A stretch of DNA of 64,000 nt from Rhizodiscina lignyota (GCA_010015805.1 ML978121.1:3472001-3536000); one strand, 5' to 3'. Positions 47,898 through 60,961 are shown, counted from the stretch's first letter. Notes: generated by a model from the letters alone, not told the origin. Numbers and translations are program-made.

Positions 47898-48885
47898 CAT
47901 GGCATTGGGCATAATTAAACGATGATCACCGGCCCGGATCAAAGCTGTCATTTCATACTTCCATCATCCAATGTGACTATTCTCCGAACCATCCGACGTT
48001 TGCACCTTGGGGGGCGTGGAGTTGACGAGATGATATGTAGTGTGTGCATCGGTAGTCGATATAAGGCCAAGGCGACGTCGATTAGATATAGCTCATAGTT
48101 GACACAAGTGGATGTCTTGCAATCTTTGCGAAAGCTCACCTCTACTCTAACTCATCGATACACTACAGTTCAAACGGAAGACATGCCTCTCTGGACTTAG
48201 TGGAATTATATAGCTAGGATACTTCTTACTTGCTCTAGAGAGAAAGAATCTAATGTCTCCGTTATAGCAAGGGATATATTATATCTACCACCGTGTGTAC
48301 CTTCAGCGCTATCGCTTTTGTACTTAATTTTATATTTCTGAGGTTTTTGCTGCGGAAGGAGAATTGATGCTGGCAGTAGGCGTCAACAACGTATGCACGC
48401 TTCAGCCATCCTCTCCCACCTCACTAATTTATCCAAGCTACTTCTTTAACACCTCCATATCACCTCCATATCTAGAAATGGTCTGAAAGAAAACCTCGAC
48501 GACGCAGCAATTACTCCAATGGTCTAATAATCCAACCCTGGACTCAGATAGCACAGACCACATTTGCATTGGCCGAATCAGGAATGCTGCTCATCGGCGT
48601 CTTACTTTCTGACACGCAAGGACAAGGAGACCGGCAAATCGTCTCAGATAGGCGAATAACATTTCCGGAGTCTCCGTGAAATAGATATATATGGTAATCT
48701 ATCTGCACTTGCGTACAGATCGTTCAGGTATCTCTGCGCTCCAATAAATCGAGTCCAACGCCATCGCCATGCCTTATATTATTACAGAGCCTCGAGATTC
48801 CCAAATCCGGCCTCCCCCTCAAAGACAATACCAGACCCAATGCTTTGATAATTTCTGAGAACGCTTCCGGCTTTAATAAAGACAC
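47898..48885. other. Intergenic between convergent genes
   Basis: This is the 3' flank of the RBR and MFS genes. The stretch 48170-48480 is mildly AT-rich but has no clear repeat. No gene is supported. Confidence 0.5.
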
Positions 48886-50766
48886 TCAATACCCTCCACC
48901 AGCAGCGAACTTGCTAATTCCTCTCAATCTCTCGCCATACTTCCACAGTAAGAACGGAGCGGGTAGTCCAATGGCAATAGCAACGAAACCAAGCAGGCTA
49001 TTACCCCATCCATAGTCGAGAGCATTATACATATACGGAGCAAAGAGAGGGAAGCCAAAGCCGGCCAAACTCCTCAACACCGTCGCAGCACCAACAGCGG
49101 AAGCCGCGTACCTCGTGTACGCATCAACAATATAGGTCTGAATACATTGGAAGCCCATGATTGTGCCAGCACAAAATATCGCAACGCCGATGTTCGGCAC
49201 GATCCAGTGGACGTGAGCTTGTGCGCTCCAGCCGTACCAGAACAGGCCGACCGGCACGAAGATAGCGCCTGGAAGCATGAGGGGAACACGGAATTCTGGA
49301 CGCCCGACGCCATTATTGCGTTTCTTAAGGCGACGATAGATAGCGTCGTTGATGGGAGCGCAGACCTGCACCCCGAGAAAGAAGCCAATGCCCATGGAAA
49401 TGTAGTTCAGCCCGCCGATGCCGACACCCTCGTGGTACACGTTCTCCCAGAGAGGAGGGAATGTCGAAAGGACAAGATACATGAGACCATAAATGTAGGC
49501 CATGTAAAGAGAGAGGACTTGCACAATAGGCTGTGTGCCGAGAAGACGGAAGGGCCGAACAAGACTAACTTTTAAGAGCGGTATGATGTCTGTACCGGCG
49601 GCTTCCCATTCCGTGTACAGAGACGAGTTGCCAGTCTCCTTGCGCAGACGATCTGCTTTCTCCCTAAGGAGTTTCGGCGCATATGTCTCGCGAAGAAAGA
49701 AAATGCCTGAGAGCTGAATCAAAATCGTGACGATAGAGGTAGACCAGAAGCACCAGCGCCAGGTTGTGTTTTCGGCGATAAATCCGCCAGCTATGGGACC
49801 GACGGCAGGGCCGAGGAGAGGTGCCAGACTGTAGATACTGATAGCTCGCCCTCGCTCTTCAGCTTTCCAGCAGTCACTAAGGATGCCGCCACCGATTGCA
49901 AGAGGCGCGCTGCCTCCAAGACCGGCCAAGAAACGAAACGCAATGAGCTGGCCTTTGTCCTGCGCGAAACCACAGCCCGTATTCCACGCAAAGTAGAACA
50001 GGTTCGAGAGCTGAAGGACCCTAGTGCGGCCATAGATCTCCGAAAGCGGCCCCAAAAAGAGAGGACCGATGGCGTAGGCAAGGACAAAGATGGAGAGGGT
50101 AAGCTGAGCCTCAATCTCGCTTGTGATCCCGAAATCGCGTGATATGACACCGAGAGCTGGCGCCACCATGCTACTGGACACGGGACTTATGAACGTAAAG
50201 CTTGAGACAACGAAGGTCGCTGCCCATTTCTGCTTGAAGGTCCAATTCTTTGGATTGAATGGATCGTCCGGTCCGTCCCAAGAGACCTGGAGGAATTAGC
50301 TAAGCTCTCCCCCAGAAACACCAAGACACAAGGTACGTACGAGGTTGGGATCTCTTGTTGTCGGTCTCTTCTCCAAAGGTTCGCCAGGTTCTATGTCCCT
50401 TTCGTTTGGGATGCCCATTCGGACTTCGTCTGATATTTCACTGCTTCTCCTTGACCTTCTTGACCTTCTTGACCTTCTTGACTCTTTCTTCTCCAAATCT
50501 TCATGCTCCGCCTTCTCAACGGCCTCGGGAGTTGATTCATCTGTACTTGTTGACTCTCCGACACTCTCGCTCCTGTCTAGCACTTCCTCCTCCTCTTGCT
50601 GGAGCCTGGCCTCCAACTCATGGTTGAATACGGACTGGTCATCCATAAAGTTTGCAGAATACAAGCGGTGAAGATCCACACTACCACGCCTACTTGGCCT
50701 TGACCGCGAACGAGTACGCGGAGTCGCTAGTGATCTCGTCCTCGAGATGCCGCGAGAGTCTGTCAT
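48886..50766 (-). CDS. MFS drug:H+ antiporter (DHA1, 12-TM), 608 aa
   Basis: This is a plasma-membrane exporter of the major facilitator superfamily, related to fungal polyamine/azole efflux carriers. Exons are 50766-50341 and 50286-48886; the 54-nt intron is phase 0. The first exon encodes a long cytosolic N-terminus rich in Ser, Arg and Glu with a perfect RRS repeat (about residues 97-108). The membrane part begins after WDGPDDPFNPKNW, a typical DHA1 entry. Motif A is GPLSEIYGRTRVL, and SDCWKAEERGRAIS follows TM4, as in this subfamily. Twelve hydrophobic segments can be counted. The substrate is unknown. No truncation is seen. Confidence 0.9.
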
Positions 50767-53008
50767 TGCGATAAATGGAAGCGAGATAAGGGCCGGAAGG
50801 TCTTTTTGCGATCGAATTCGGCCTTCTCGGCACGTAGTTGGAGGTCCCTGCTGCGTTCTCGGTTATGCAAATGCACTGGAATGATTTTCAACGCTGAACT
50901 AGGTGGACGACGCGAAAGGTGATTCGAGCACTGCTGTTGAATATGGAGGGGAAAACAACATCCTTTGCCGTCCATCCGTCTTGCTAAATACTCCGTGCAT
51001 TGCAACGATCCTCTCATTGCGCTGGATACCTACCGGGCCGGTCTACGAGGAAAGGAGGTGGGAATCGTAACTCCACCGTCACTGGAAAATGGCATTGTAA
51101 AGGCAACGAAGAGTCGCTATTCGTCGCTCTTTGCCGGTACCGCTTGGAAGCCGTAAAGCTTTGTGTCACTGGCATTGCCACGCGCTTCGCACAATGGCGG
51201 TATGGGTTTAAATCCGGAGCTTGAGGTTGGTGCCGTGTCCGAACCGCCCGAGAAATTCTCAATCCGGGAGAGCGGCACCTCAGACATGGAATTGTCACGG
51301 AATGCACAGTGTGAAGAATTCAACAAGACCATTTACGAGGTTGCGGCGGTCAGCGTGAGACTGCGGCATTCTTACTGCATCTAAAAATTTATATCATGGC
51401 AAAAGCTTCGTGATTACTGACACGATTTTGTCGTTGTGGCAAGCGTTGCACGAAGAAGAGGCTGAAGAGCTTCATCTCGTGGCGCCAATGGATCTGGTGG
51501 CTCGAGCACTGCATTCTCGGAATGATGTCATTTTTAATTCCCGTTTCCGCCGATTATTACATAAGCACTGCCCTTTTTCACCTACTCACGATCAAAGTCC
51601 TAAACGCATTGTACGTATCTGGCTTCCAACTCACCGCAATCCTCGGCATGGAGAGCCCGAGTAAGCATTTACGAGCCTTGTGGGCATTCAGAACGGTCTC
51701 GAGACCTTGATGCTAAGAACGGCGGCCGCCAGTGATCAATATTAGTCTCATATTACACCCACCGACTTTTGGCCAGAAGCAGTCAGTGCAGATGATGCAA
51801 TTTACTCCTGCCTGAGAATACAGATTCTCCACCGCCGAAAGCCGCAAACGGCTTCACGTCCGACCAGGAGCCTGTCGGTGGATTTCTTGAAGTCTGGTCA
51901 ATCCACTAATAAGATCCGCTTTATGTAAACCACAACTGCCGTACACTTCGAAGCTAGGGGCGCGTGTATCGGTTTTCTAGAGACGATGAAGTTGCAATAA
52001 GGAGGGATGTTAACAAACCTCGCATTCACCTGTGCTCTATAAGATGGAATTCCTTCAAAGTAACATACAGATGGAGTATCTGCTAACACAGGAATCCTTG
52101 AACTCCGCCCTAAACCCCCACTAGATCCTTTGCTGACACCAAGCATATACATACCCTGTAGAAGAGGTGTGGACGCCCGGTAAATGAGGATGCAGAACGG
52201 TTACGAAGCTTGTAAAGCATCCCTCGAATGATAGAAGTATGGCAACCTCCGAGTTTGCTACGTGTGCAATTCCTCCGCATTGAGAACGTGACTAACTCTT
52301 GAACATGAGCTTGCTCTATACAAGTCCTGAAACTCTCATCGAACGGTCTGCAAATGCGAATACTCTGATGGATGTAGAATACTATCTAGTGTAGTTTAAA
52401 ATTTCGAATGCTCCCAGTTTTATGTAGCATGGACACCCGGTGCTCGGTATCGGCGCAGGTCTAATAACAGTAGATGACAATCTGATACTTGGGTGAATTT
52501 ATGACTTTGGAAAGCCAACATGGAAGTGAGCTTTGTTACATGTGAACTAATGAGATTTCGATCCCATTTAAAAGGATCGTTTGAAGAGACATATTCACGG
52601 AATGGTCACGCTACGCCTGATTAACTGAATGGCTGCAGCAAAACAAGTTTTGTTCTTCAGCACGAGCGAGAGCGTCCCTGAAAGCTCGATTAAATGTACT
52701 CCAGAGCGTATTTATCGAAAATGTAGCTTCAGTGTGCATAACCTATATTAGTTAACAAGGATACATATACATTTTCGCGTCTTGACATTGCAGCACGGCT
52801 CAACTATTTTGTCACCCACTTGAATGGTGTAACTTAGCGAGCAGGAGCTAGACCGGAAATAGCAGCTCCGCTCGGTCGTTCTTTCTTCACGAAGCGGCAT
52901 GCGATGTCCATCCTCACTCTCCACTATTTTTCCCTTTGTAGAGGCCATCACTCACAGTATGGCTCTTGCACATCTGCGAAGACTTGCAGCGCCAGCTTCA
53001 ACGTGGAG
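50767..53008. other. Long intergenic region (2.2 kb) with possible gene relic
   Basis: This is the upstream region of the MFS gene (minus) and of the regulator at 53009 (plus). Several overlapping open frames at 51163-51710 have protein-like composition but do not connect into one intact gene; see findings. The rest has nothing recognisable. Confidence 0.4.
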
Positions 53009-55073
53009 ATGATCAAGTTCGTGAACCAGGCCTCGAATGGGCTACCGGAGAAGAGGAAGCAGACGCAACGGGCTTGCAACCAATGCCGGAAGCGCAAGGT
53101 AGACTCCAGCTCTTATTTTGATATCTCTGACAGTCCATCTGATTTAACTACAGAGACGTTGTACTCATGAGGAGGCCGCAGATGATGCAGAGATTGCTTC
53201 TGCGGAGACCAGCAGTGCAAGGGGAAGTGGCGCACAGAAGAAATCCAAATCCGGAACGGTGGACCCACTAGCGGAGCGAACAAATGGGTTCGTTGATCCT
53301 TCAGTTCTACCAGCTGCATCGGACGCTAGTTCCACGTCTGTTTTGGACCAGCTCAACGCTCGGGTTCCAAGTGAGAGAACTCCGTCAACCAACGATCATG
53401 AGACACCAGGCCGCCGCTTTATTGGTGATCTGAATCCAGAGGGTCTTCTACTTGCTGCCACAAGCCCAGAGAATACATCAAGTAGCTCTGCGGGAGACAA
53501 TATCGGTATCTGGATGACCGATTCGCGAAATAACGGAATACCTAAATTACACTCCAAGCTTTCGTTGAAACAGCCTCGATCTGATGGACTTCATTTTTCC
53601 GACCCACTCATCCAGAAGCTGCTTCTGCCCTACCTCGAGGATCAGTGTTTATCACTAGCTCCACCAGCTTCTGATTTTAAAGCTTTGAGCGCTATATACT
53701 TTGCGAAGATCCATCCAATCTTCCCCGTCATCGACACGAATGCTCTCTTCGATAGAGAGGGTTCGGAAGCAGGAGCAATCCTCCTGAGACAAGCAATATG
53801 TCTCGGTGCCTCAATGCACAGCAGTTCTGAGCCACATTTGCGGCTTGGAGTGGAGACTCGACTCATGAAACATGAAGAATTCTCTCAGAGGTTGACGGCT
53901 GCCATGAGGATGATTATTGATCTTGGCCTCGTCGCCAACAAGAGGGAACTGATTCAAGTTCTGGCTCTTCTCTCGCTATTTGCGCAGGATGCCGATGGCG
54001 GAGACCTGCCTTCCCAGTTTTGCAGCCGAGCCGTCTGCCATGTGCACTCGCTTGGGATTCACGTCGCCGGACACGAAGCGTCGGAGGAGACTACCCAGTC
54101 TGAGAGACTGTTCTTATGCGTATGGGTCTTGGACAGGCTGAACGCTGCCTTCCATGGGCGAGCTGAGCTCATGCATGAACGAGACTGGACTTGGAATATC
54201 GCCACTGCGATAAAGCATCAAGAGCCCTGCTTTCAAGTCTTTCTACGAACAATCTCATTGTTTGATCAAGTCATCGAACTTTACCGACCGGCGAACGGTG
54301 CTGCCCTGGCAAGCTGGGATCAAGATTTTCCGGACTTTGAGGATCTTGTGATAGCATCCGACGGTGCACGTATCAGTATGCCACTCTTAGCGACCATAGA
54401 GCTCTTCTATCATGCGGTCTCGATCCTCTCGCACCGCAAAAAGCCCCTGGAGGAAGATAATCGCTCCTCTGCATCTTTTTCTCGCCAAAACTTGTCAGTT
54501 GGGAGGGTCACTGCAATTGCTGGGCACGAATTTAAAGACCAACTCTCGTTGCTTCCGATTGTCCCATATGCTCTTACGCTCTCACTGAGCGTTGCATATC
54601 GCGAGCTTCGGTATAGCAAAGTTGCAATGTACCAAGCAAGAGCGCGGCGGCAGCTGCAGGAAAACAAGGACCTCCTAAGAAAGCTTGGCACTGTCTTCTG
54701 GTCAGCATCCACGAGAGCAGACATGGCAGAGCATTTATTCCGTGAGATGGAACGTGTCGCGGCATCCGTCAACACCAATAACCAACCGACTACTAATATT
54801 CCGGGTCCTGAGAAGGAACATCCAGTGGAGCGTAGTACTGAAGACTTTAACGATTCGTACAAAGAACGACCTTATCTATCTCCCGCCCATCATGGCGAAA
54901 CGCATAACGTTGGTTCCACGGAATTGATACCATTTGAACCTCCGCTTTTCGACAACACACAAGATTTCGACCTCTTCAGTCACTTTGACCCGAACTTCGA
55001 TCTTGCTGCCATTGACTCGGCTCTTTCTGGTGATCTCGATCTATCTTTCCCCAATATCTTCGATGGTTCGTGA
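53009..55073 (+). CDS. Fungal regulator with incomplete Zn2Cys6 cluster, 669 aa
   Basis: This is a probable nuclear transcription factor. Exons are 53009-53098 and 53154-55073, joined by a 55-nt phase-0 intron (GTAGAC...ACTACAG), total 2010 nt including the stop. The first half of a zinc cluster is present (CNQCRKRKRRC; Cys 23, 26, 33). After RRCTHEEA the usual second C-x2-C-x6-C does not occur; the next 100 residues are Ser/Ala-rich and cysteine-free. A Fungal_trans-like region is clear at about residues 150-430: YFAKIHPIFPVIDTNALFD, LRQAICLGAS, then ERLFLCVWVLDRLNAAFHGR. The C-terminus is acidic with FDNTQDFDLFSHFDPNFD, like an activation domain. An upstream in-frame ATG at 52904 would add 35 residues. 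The partial cluster may be natural or due to loss; DNA binding is uncertain. Confidence 0.78.
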
Positions 55074-57508
55074 AGACGAAGACCAAGAGTAGCGATATCT
55101 TACGTACGCATCAGCGACACGATGAGGTTTGTCTGTAGATCAGCGAATCTCCTACAGAGAGAGATCGTTCATTCCCTGCTTTCCCCTCACCACGCTTCCC
55201 AGCGCACAGTTCAAAACATGCAGACAAAGATCTCGAACAGTTGGGACCTCTCGGGTCGAATGCAATCGGGCATTCTATGTTTCAACACCTCGAAAATGGC
55301 TTGTGGGACTTGCTAACCCTTGAATTCCTCTGAAAGTGGCTTAGATGCTACTTGCTGGAGTTTGATATACCATATGCATCCCTGATTTAAATGCATATGG
55401 CAGTCCTCACGTGGTTTGGGAGTCACTGGCCAATTATAGTGCTTAGCGCTTATCAGTCGTTCAAGGATACTCTGTGTTATGATTTATCTGGCATCCTGGG
55501 AGTTTCACACTCGAGTCAGATTTTGAGAAGCCTAATGCGATGCAAAATTGGACATACATGCAAGCCATATCAACACACGCAGTTCCGTCTCCTGACGAGT
55601 TTCCAATTAGTTTGCGATCTGGCTGTTCAAGCGTAGCAAGTCGTCCTCTCGCCAAGGAACCTTCATACCTGATGGCTGTCCCTTGAAAGGAAGGTCGGCA
55701 TAAACAGGCTCCGCAATCTCGAGGAGAGAGCCAAGATTACTTAGCGCTTTCTTTAAGCCTGTTGTCAGCCTTAGGCTTGAAAGTCTTGTGTTCAAGACAT
55801 TGCAAGCTAGCCAGGAAGTGGATATGTGAACTCTCTGTTTCACGCATTGATGCACTGCAACGTGGACGTGCACCTCTCGTAGAGGGTAGAAGACTTCTAG
55901 AACATTGTGATCCTTGAAAAATCGGTCGACTCAAGACCTAGTTACCAAATATGAATCCATCCGGGGAACATATGCCGTCCCAAGACTCCAAGTCATCGCA
56001 TTCGCAAAGCCGTCCTTTGCCGCACTCTTGGAAACTCCACATTATAAGCTATTGAGGCTACCTACCCGAAATAGGTGCCCGCCCCGACGCCCCGTGGAGG
56101 GCCTCCAGCTCCGCGAAAACAGGGGGCGGGAGTGGCGTCAACGTTTTCGACCTTCTTTTTACGGAAAGCTTGTCTAACATTCTAAGGATTGACTGTCTTC
56201 TCCGCACGACTCGCGAGCAAACAATCTTGTGATCAATCGTTGGAGGCGATTGGTACATACAGCACACCTTTTGCAATTCTCAGCACTGTCCTTTTCTGTG
56301 TCCCATCCAACGGACATCCAATACACACGGCGGTTGTGCAATGCGGCAGGCTTTTGGACCCCTTAAGGAACCAGCACGTCGCCCTTTAAGGATAGCTGCA
56401 CTTACCCTATGCCCAGCCCAGAAATCTTTATCTCTTCCATGGGCATTCGATGGCATCATGACAGGGCCCTGGATTATTCTGGGCGAGGCCTCCAAGCGAC
56501 AGGGACCGGGCGGATCGCGAGATCACCGATCATATGAATGTCTTCAAAGTGTCATGATAGATGTCGAGAAGCGCGTCATTGGCTCTCGTATCAAGCGTGT
56601 CTGCAGAAGGGAAGCATTTTATCAAATACTATGTGAGTGGCTTTTCTTTATGCGGTGCTAAGAAAATCCTGTATCAACGCTCGTCACTCCTTGCAGTGGG
56701 CGGCTTTTCCGCCCGTCTTGGCATTCGTTACACTGCTGTCTCATTTGTGCCCTCTGTCATATCAATGGAAATCCTAAAAAGACTCCTTCGTGATCTTATC
56801 GATACGAAAATACTTCCGGGAAGTTTCAGGACAGAGCATCCGCATGTTAAGAAATCCACCATGCAAAGACGCTGATCTGTAGCTCTCAATCTGGCCCGTC
56901 AAAGGGCGGAAATCCGATATCTTACGCTCGTCTTGGCGTTAGCATGAGGTTACATGGTTCACTACCAGCGGAGGCCATGCGTCGTCTGAGGCTGGGGTTG
57001 TGGTTGGCGGAGGCCGCCTCGCGCCTGGTTGCATTCTCATACAATGCGTTTCTTGGCCCTCTGACAACCCGCTTCGGCGGGAGTCCTGAGCTGATACCGA
57101 ACTCTGGTTCTGGTTAATCATTGCACTCCATATCGTGACTGCGTAGATCAACCATGTGCGACTTTACTGAGATCGGCAGCTGGACGTTGGATGGGAGGGG
57201 AAACAATCATCGTGTCGAGTGCATGCTAGACTTCTCTCACCTCCCGCCCTGGCGCTCACACCTTGTTATCTCTTGGGACTTATTTCGTATAGAACGAGTA
57301 AAAGCAGGGGTTGTGATTGTTTGGGACAGGCATTGATAGACATGGAACTTGGGCGAGCCGTGGGATGGATCACTGTCTTTGGCACTTATATTACTCCTGC
57401 ATCTCACCACCTCGAAACGGTTCTCTCTTACTCCTGATTTGAGGCGCCCGATCGTCTGTTCAAACAGAAAAAAATTCAAGAGTAGGATTGGGAAGACGAC
57501 TCCTCACC
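55074..57508. other. Long intergenic region (2.4 kb) with possible gene relic
   Basis: This lies between the regulator and the OPT transporter. A minus-strand open frame around 55607-55870 has protein-like sequence (see findings). The segment 56085-56145 is locally GC-rich. No complete gene can be supported. Confidence 0.4.
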
Positions 57509-60023
57509 ATGGACGCTAGCGAGGTTACGGACCACTCGTGGCAGCCAATGGGGCAAATTAACCCTCTTGTGTATGTTTCGTCTGACTATGCCCTAAATAT
57601 CACACTGACTGTGGCACAGCCCACCTTTGACTGAAGAGAAGAATACTTTCAACACACCACACCAGCACCAAGAGATTGGTGCCATAGATGAGAAGGCACC
57701 GTACGTCGAAGATGCCGATCTCGACAAAGAAGAGCAGCCACGCAGCTTTATGGACGATCCGTTCCGTCCATTCGATGACCTTCAAGACGAAAAGCACTGG
57801 GTCGTTACTAGCCGTGCTGTCTTCGTCGGTCTCTGCTGTGGTGCTCTTGTGAATGCATCGAATGTCTATCTTGGTCTCAAGACCGGTTGGACATTCAGTG
57901 CCAATTTGTTCGGCGTAGGTACCATACTATACTTCGATTGGGCATCCACTAACAGATTTGAAGGCAATTGTCGGTTTCGCCGTGATCAAGTTCTTCTCTA
58001 GGACCTTCGCAGAGAACTTTCCCATCCTTGGTGGCAGCTTCGGCCCTCGAGAGAACAACATCATTCAGACGGCGGCTACCGCATCTGGTGGATTATCGAA
58101 CGTCTTCATTTCAGCCTTCCCCGCCCTATACCAGTTGGATCTCCTCCGTACACCGAAAGAGGATTATTGGCGTATTGTCGGCCTTACTGCCGTTGGTGGA
58201 TACTTCGGCTTCTTCTTCGCCACCCCTCTTCGCAAGTTCTTCATCATCTATGTTGCTCGCGAGTTGCGCCTCATTTTTCCATCTCCATCGGCTACTGCCA
58301 TGACCATTAAGTCAATGCACGAGGCTGTTGGGGGTGAGCAAATCGCTAAAATTAAGATGAAGGGACTTAGTATTGCTTTTTCTTGTGCGTTTATCCTGCG
58401 GGTAGTCTCGCAGTATGCAATTGGCATCCTCTGGGACTGGCACATCTTCACCTGGTTCTTTATCTGGGGCAATTACCATAACCTCGCGATAAACGTGGAG
58501 AACTGGGGTTGGTTGATAGAGTGGACTCCAGCTTTCATCGGCGCGGGCATGCTTGTCGGCCTCAATGTCGCCATCTCGTTCTTTGCCGGCTCGGTTATTG
58601 CCTGGGGTATTATCGGCCCTGCTCTCGTGCACAACGGAGTTGCTTTTGGAGTGGCAGTTGGACCAGACGGTGATCCGAGATGGGAGAACTACATCAGCTT
58701 TGCGTCTCTCAGCCTGAGCGCTTCGAACAAGGACACTCCAAGCCCGAGATACTGGCTACTCTGGCCTGGGGTGCTCATGATGATTGCTGTTTCGTTCACA
58801 GAACTTGCCATGCAGTGGCGCATCTTTATTTTCGCGTTCCGGGCTCTCTTCCGTGCATCGGCAAGAGCGACCTACGATATCTCGAAGAAGTTTGGCAAGG
58901 AGATGCCAAAGCTGGAGAAAATGTCTCGCCAGGAACAGTCTGATATGGTTGATGATCCAGCACCGATTGAAGACCAGGTGAAGATGTGGATGTGGCTTCC
59001 GGGCCTCATCGTCGTCATTATCTGCATCTGCGTCGTCCTTGGTGTCGTCTATCACATGCCGGTTGGAATGTCTCTCCTTTCCGTCTTCCTCGCCTTCTTC
59101 TTCTCCTTCCTGGCCATACAGTGCACCGGCGTTACGGACATAACACCACTCACTGCCGCCTCCAAGGCCTCTCAAATCGTCCTCGGCGGTGCAACAAAGG
59201 GCGAGCATTGGCAGGTCAGGCACGCACAGCTCCTCAACCTGCTCGGTGGCGCTCTTGCGAACATGGGTGCTAACCAGTCAACCGACCTGACCTCTGATTT
59301 CCGCGTCGGCTTCCTCCTGCGCACGCCCCCGATCCAGCAGTGGTTTGCTCAGGGCGTCGGTACTATCGTCGCTATCTTCCTCGCGCCGGCCATGTTTGTG
59401 CTGTTCGCGAAAGCCTACCCGTGCATCATCGATATCAATGCCACAACATGCACCTTTGGCGTGCCCTCAGTGAGCGCGTGGCGCGCCGTCGCTGTTGCTG
59501 TCACTGATCCGACATTCCCGATCCCGAAATCTAGCGGTATTTTCGCTATCGTCTTTGCCGTCTTCGGTTCTATCATGGTATTGATCAGGCACTACGTCTG
59601 GGTCGGTAGACTCGAGTGGGTGTAAGTGATTTAGACTTAATATCTTTAGCTTTACTAACAAAGCTATCTTTTTGGATTATCATTAATTAATTCCTAGACG
59701 TGCTTATCATCCAAATATGATGTGCGTCGGCCTCGCTTTCACGCTCCCGCAGACTTATTATGGTACGGCTATGGTTATCGGTGCGGTTCCAGCGTATATA
59801 TGGGCAAAACGTAATCCCAAGAGCTTTGATGTGCTAGGATATGCCATTGCTGCGGGCTTGATTGCGGGCGAGGGTATCGGAGGTGTTGTTAATGCCATCT
59901 TCCAGGTAAGCCTACTTGACAAGTTCAAAGTGGTTCACGCACCTGCTAATAGAGTCTCAGGTTGCTGGAATATCAGGCGACAAGTATGGTACAAATATTG
60001 CGTGCCCGGCTGAGGCATGCTGA
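57509..60023 (+). CDS. OPT-family oligopeptide/metal-chelate transporter, 761 aa
   Basis: This is a proton-coupled transporter of the OPT superfamily, nearer to the YSL-like branch than to yeast Opt1 by its N-terminus. Exons are 57509-57570, 57620-57914, 57964-59621, 59698-59905 and 59961-60023, total 2286 nt including the stop. A hydrophilic N-terminus of about 85 residues leads into VTSRAVFVGLCCGALVNASNVYLGLKTGW, the first spans. SFGPRENNIIQTAATASGGL is the conserved loop of the family. About 14 hydrophobic helices follow, including GNYHNLAI and the late GEGIGGVVNAIFQVAGISGD segment, which crosses the last splice. Introns are 49-76 nt with canonical ends. The substrate (small peptides or siderophore-like chelates) is unknown. 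Confidence 0.92.
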
Positions 60024-60144
60024 GGAAACCCACCATTTTCAGTGATATAAAGGATAAGGTAACAGGATCAGAGGTGCTTGTGCCCTCTGCTGTGACTTTT
60101 GTCATACATTAAGATACCCGCTCGTTAAAATGAGAGAATGTTGT

Positions 60145-60810
60145 CAACTGTAACTCAGTCAGCTAAAGTCCTTGTATGATAAAAGTCAACTAGACTACTA
60201 GTATGATTGAATACTGTTTCGGATACAGCGGCAAAGCGAGCTCTATCTAACTACTCTATCTGCCGTCGAAGCTAGATATCTTATCTTGTAAAGATCAACT
60301 AGACTCCTAAGATAATTAAACACTGCCTCTGTATACAGTAATAAAGTATGCTCTTTGTAACTGCCCTAGCTAACGGTAAAGCTTAAAGCCTTATGTCATA
60401 GAGAATAAACGGCCTCCTAAAATAATTAAATGCTATCTTTGTATATAGTAATAGAGCATGTTTATTATGACCACCCTAGCTAACGTTGAAACTGAAGGCC
60501 TTATCTTGTAAAGATTAACTAGACTCCTAGACTAATTAAATGCTACCTCTGTATATAGTAATAAAGCATGCTCTTTATGACTACCCTAACTCAAGTTGAA
60601 ACTTAAGGCCTTATATTATAAAGAATAAACAAACTTTGCATAGGATTAAATACTACCTTCATATATAGTAGCGAATCATACTCTATACAACTACTCTACC
60701 TAGTAGTAAAGCTTAAGATCTAATATTATAAAGGTTAACTAAACTCCTCATGGGATAGAATGCTACCTTCATATACAGTGGCGAAGCGTACTCTTTATAA
60801 ACTGTATAGC
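60145..60810. repeat. Tandem repeat, about 110-bp unit, six diverged copies
   Basis: The element aligned on TCAACTAGACTCCT (and variants TTAACTAGAC, ATAAACGGCC) recurs at 60186, 60295, 60405, 60515, 60625 and 60735, a steady 109-110-nt period. Each unit also carries an AATTAAATGCTA-like block, a TATATAGTAAT(A)AAGCATGCTC block and an AAGGCCTTAT block. Copies differ mainly by C/T and G/A changes. The last unit is truncated near 60805. No coding potential is visible. Confidence 0.85.
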
Positions 60811-60961
60811 GATAAACTTCGATCTTTACACGGCTTATGAAACAACGCTTCCCATTCCAGCTCTCTCAAAGTCCGCAGATCTCGAGCATTCAAATCCACC
60901 AAGAGTAACACCGTTCATTTCTCACGCTAGAAGTAACTGCTATCATACACTTGAAATGACT

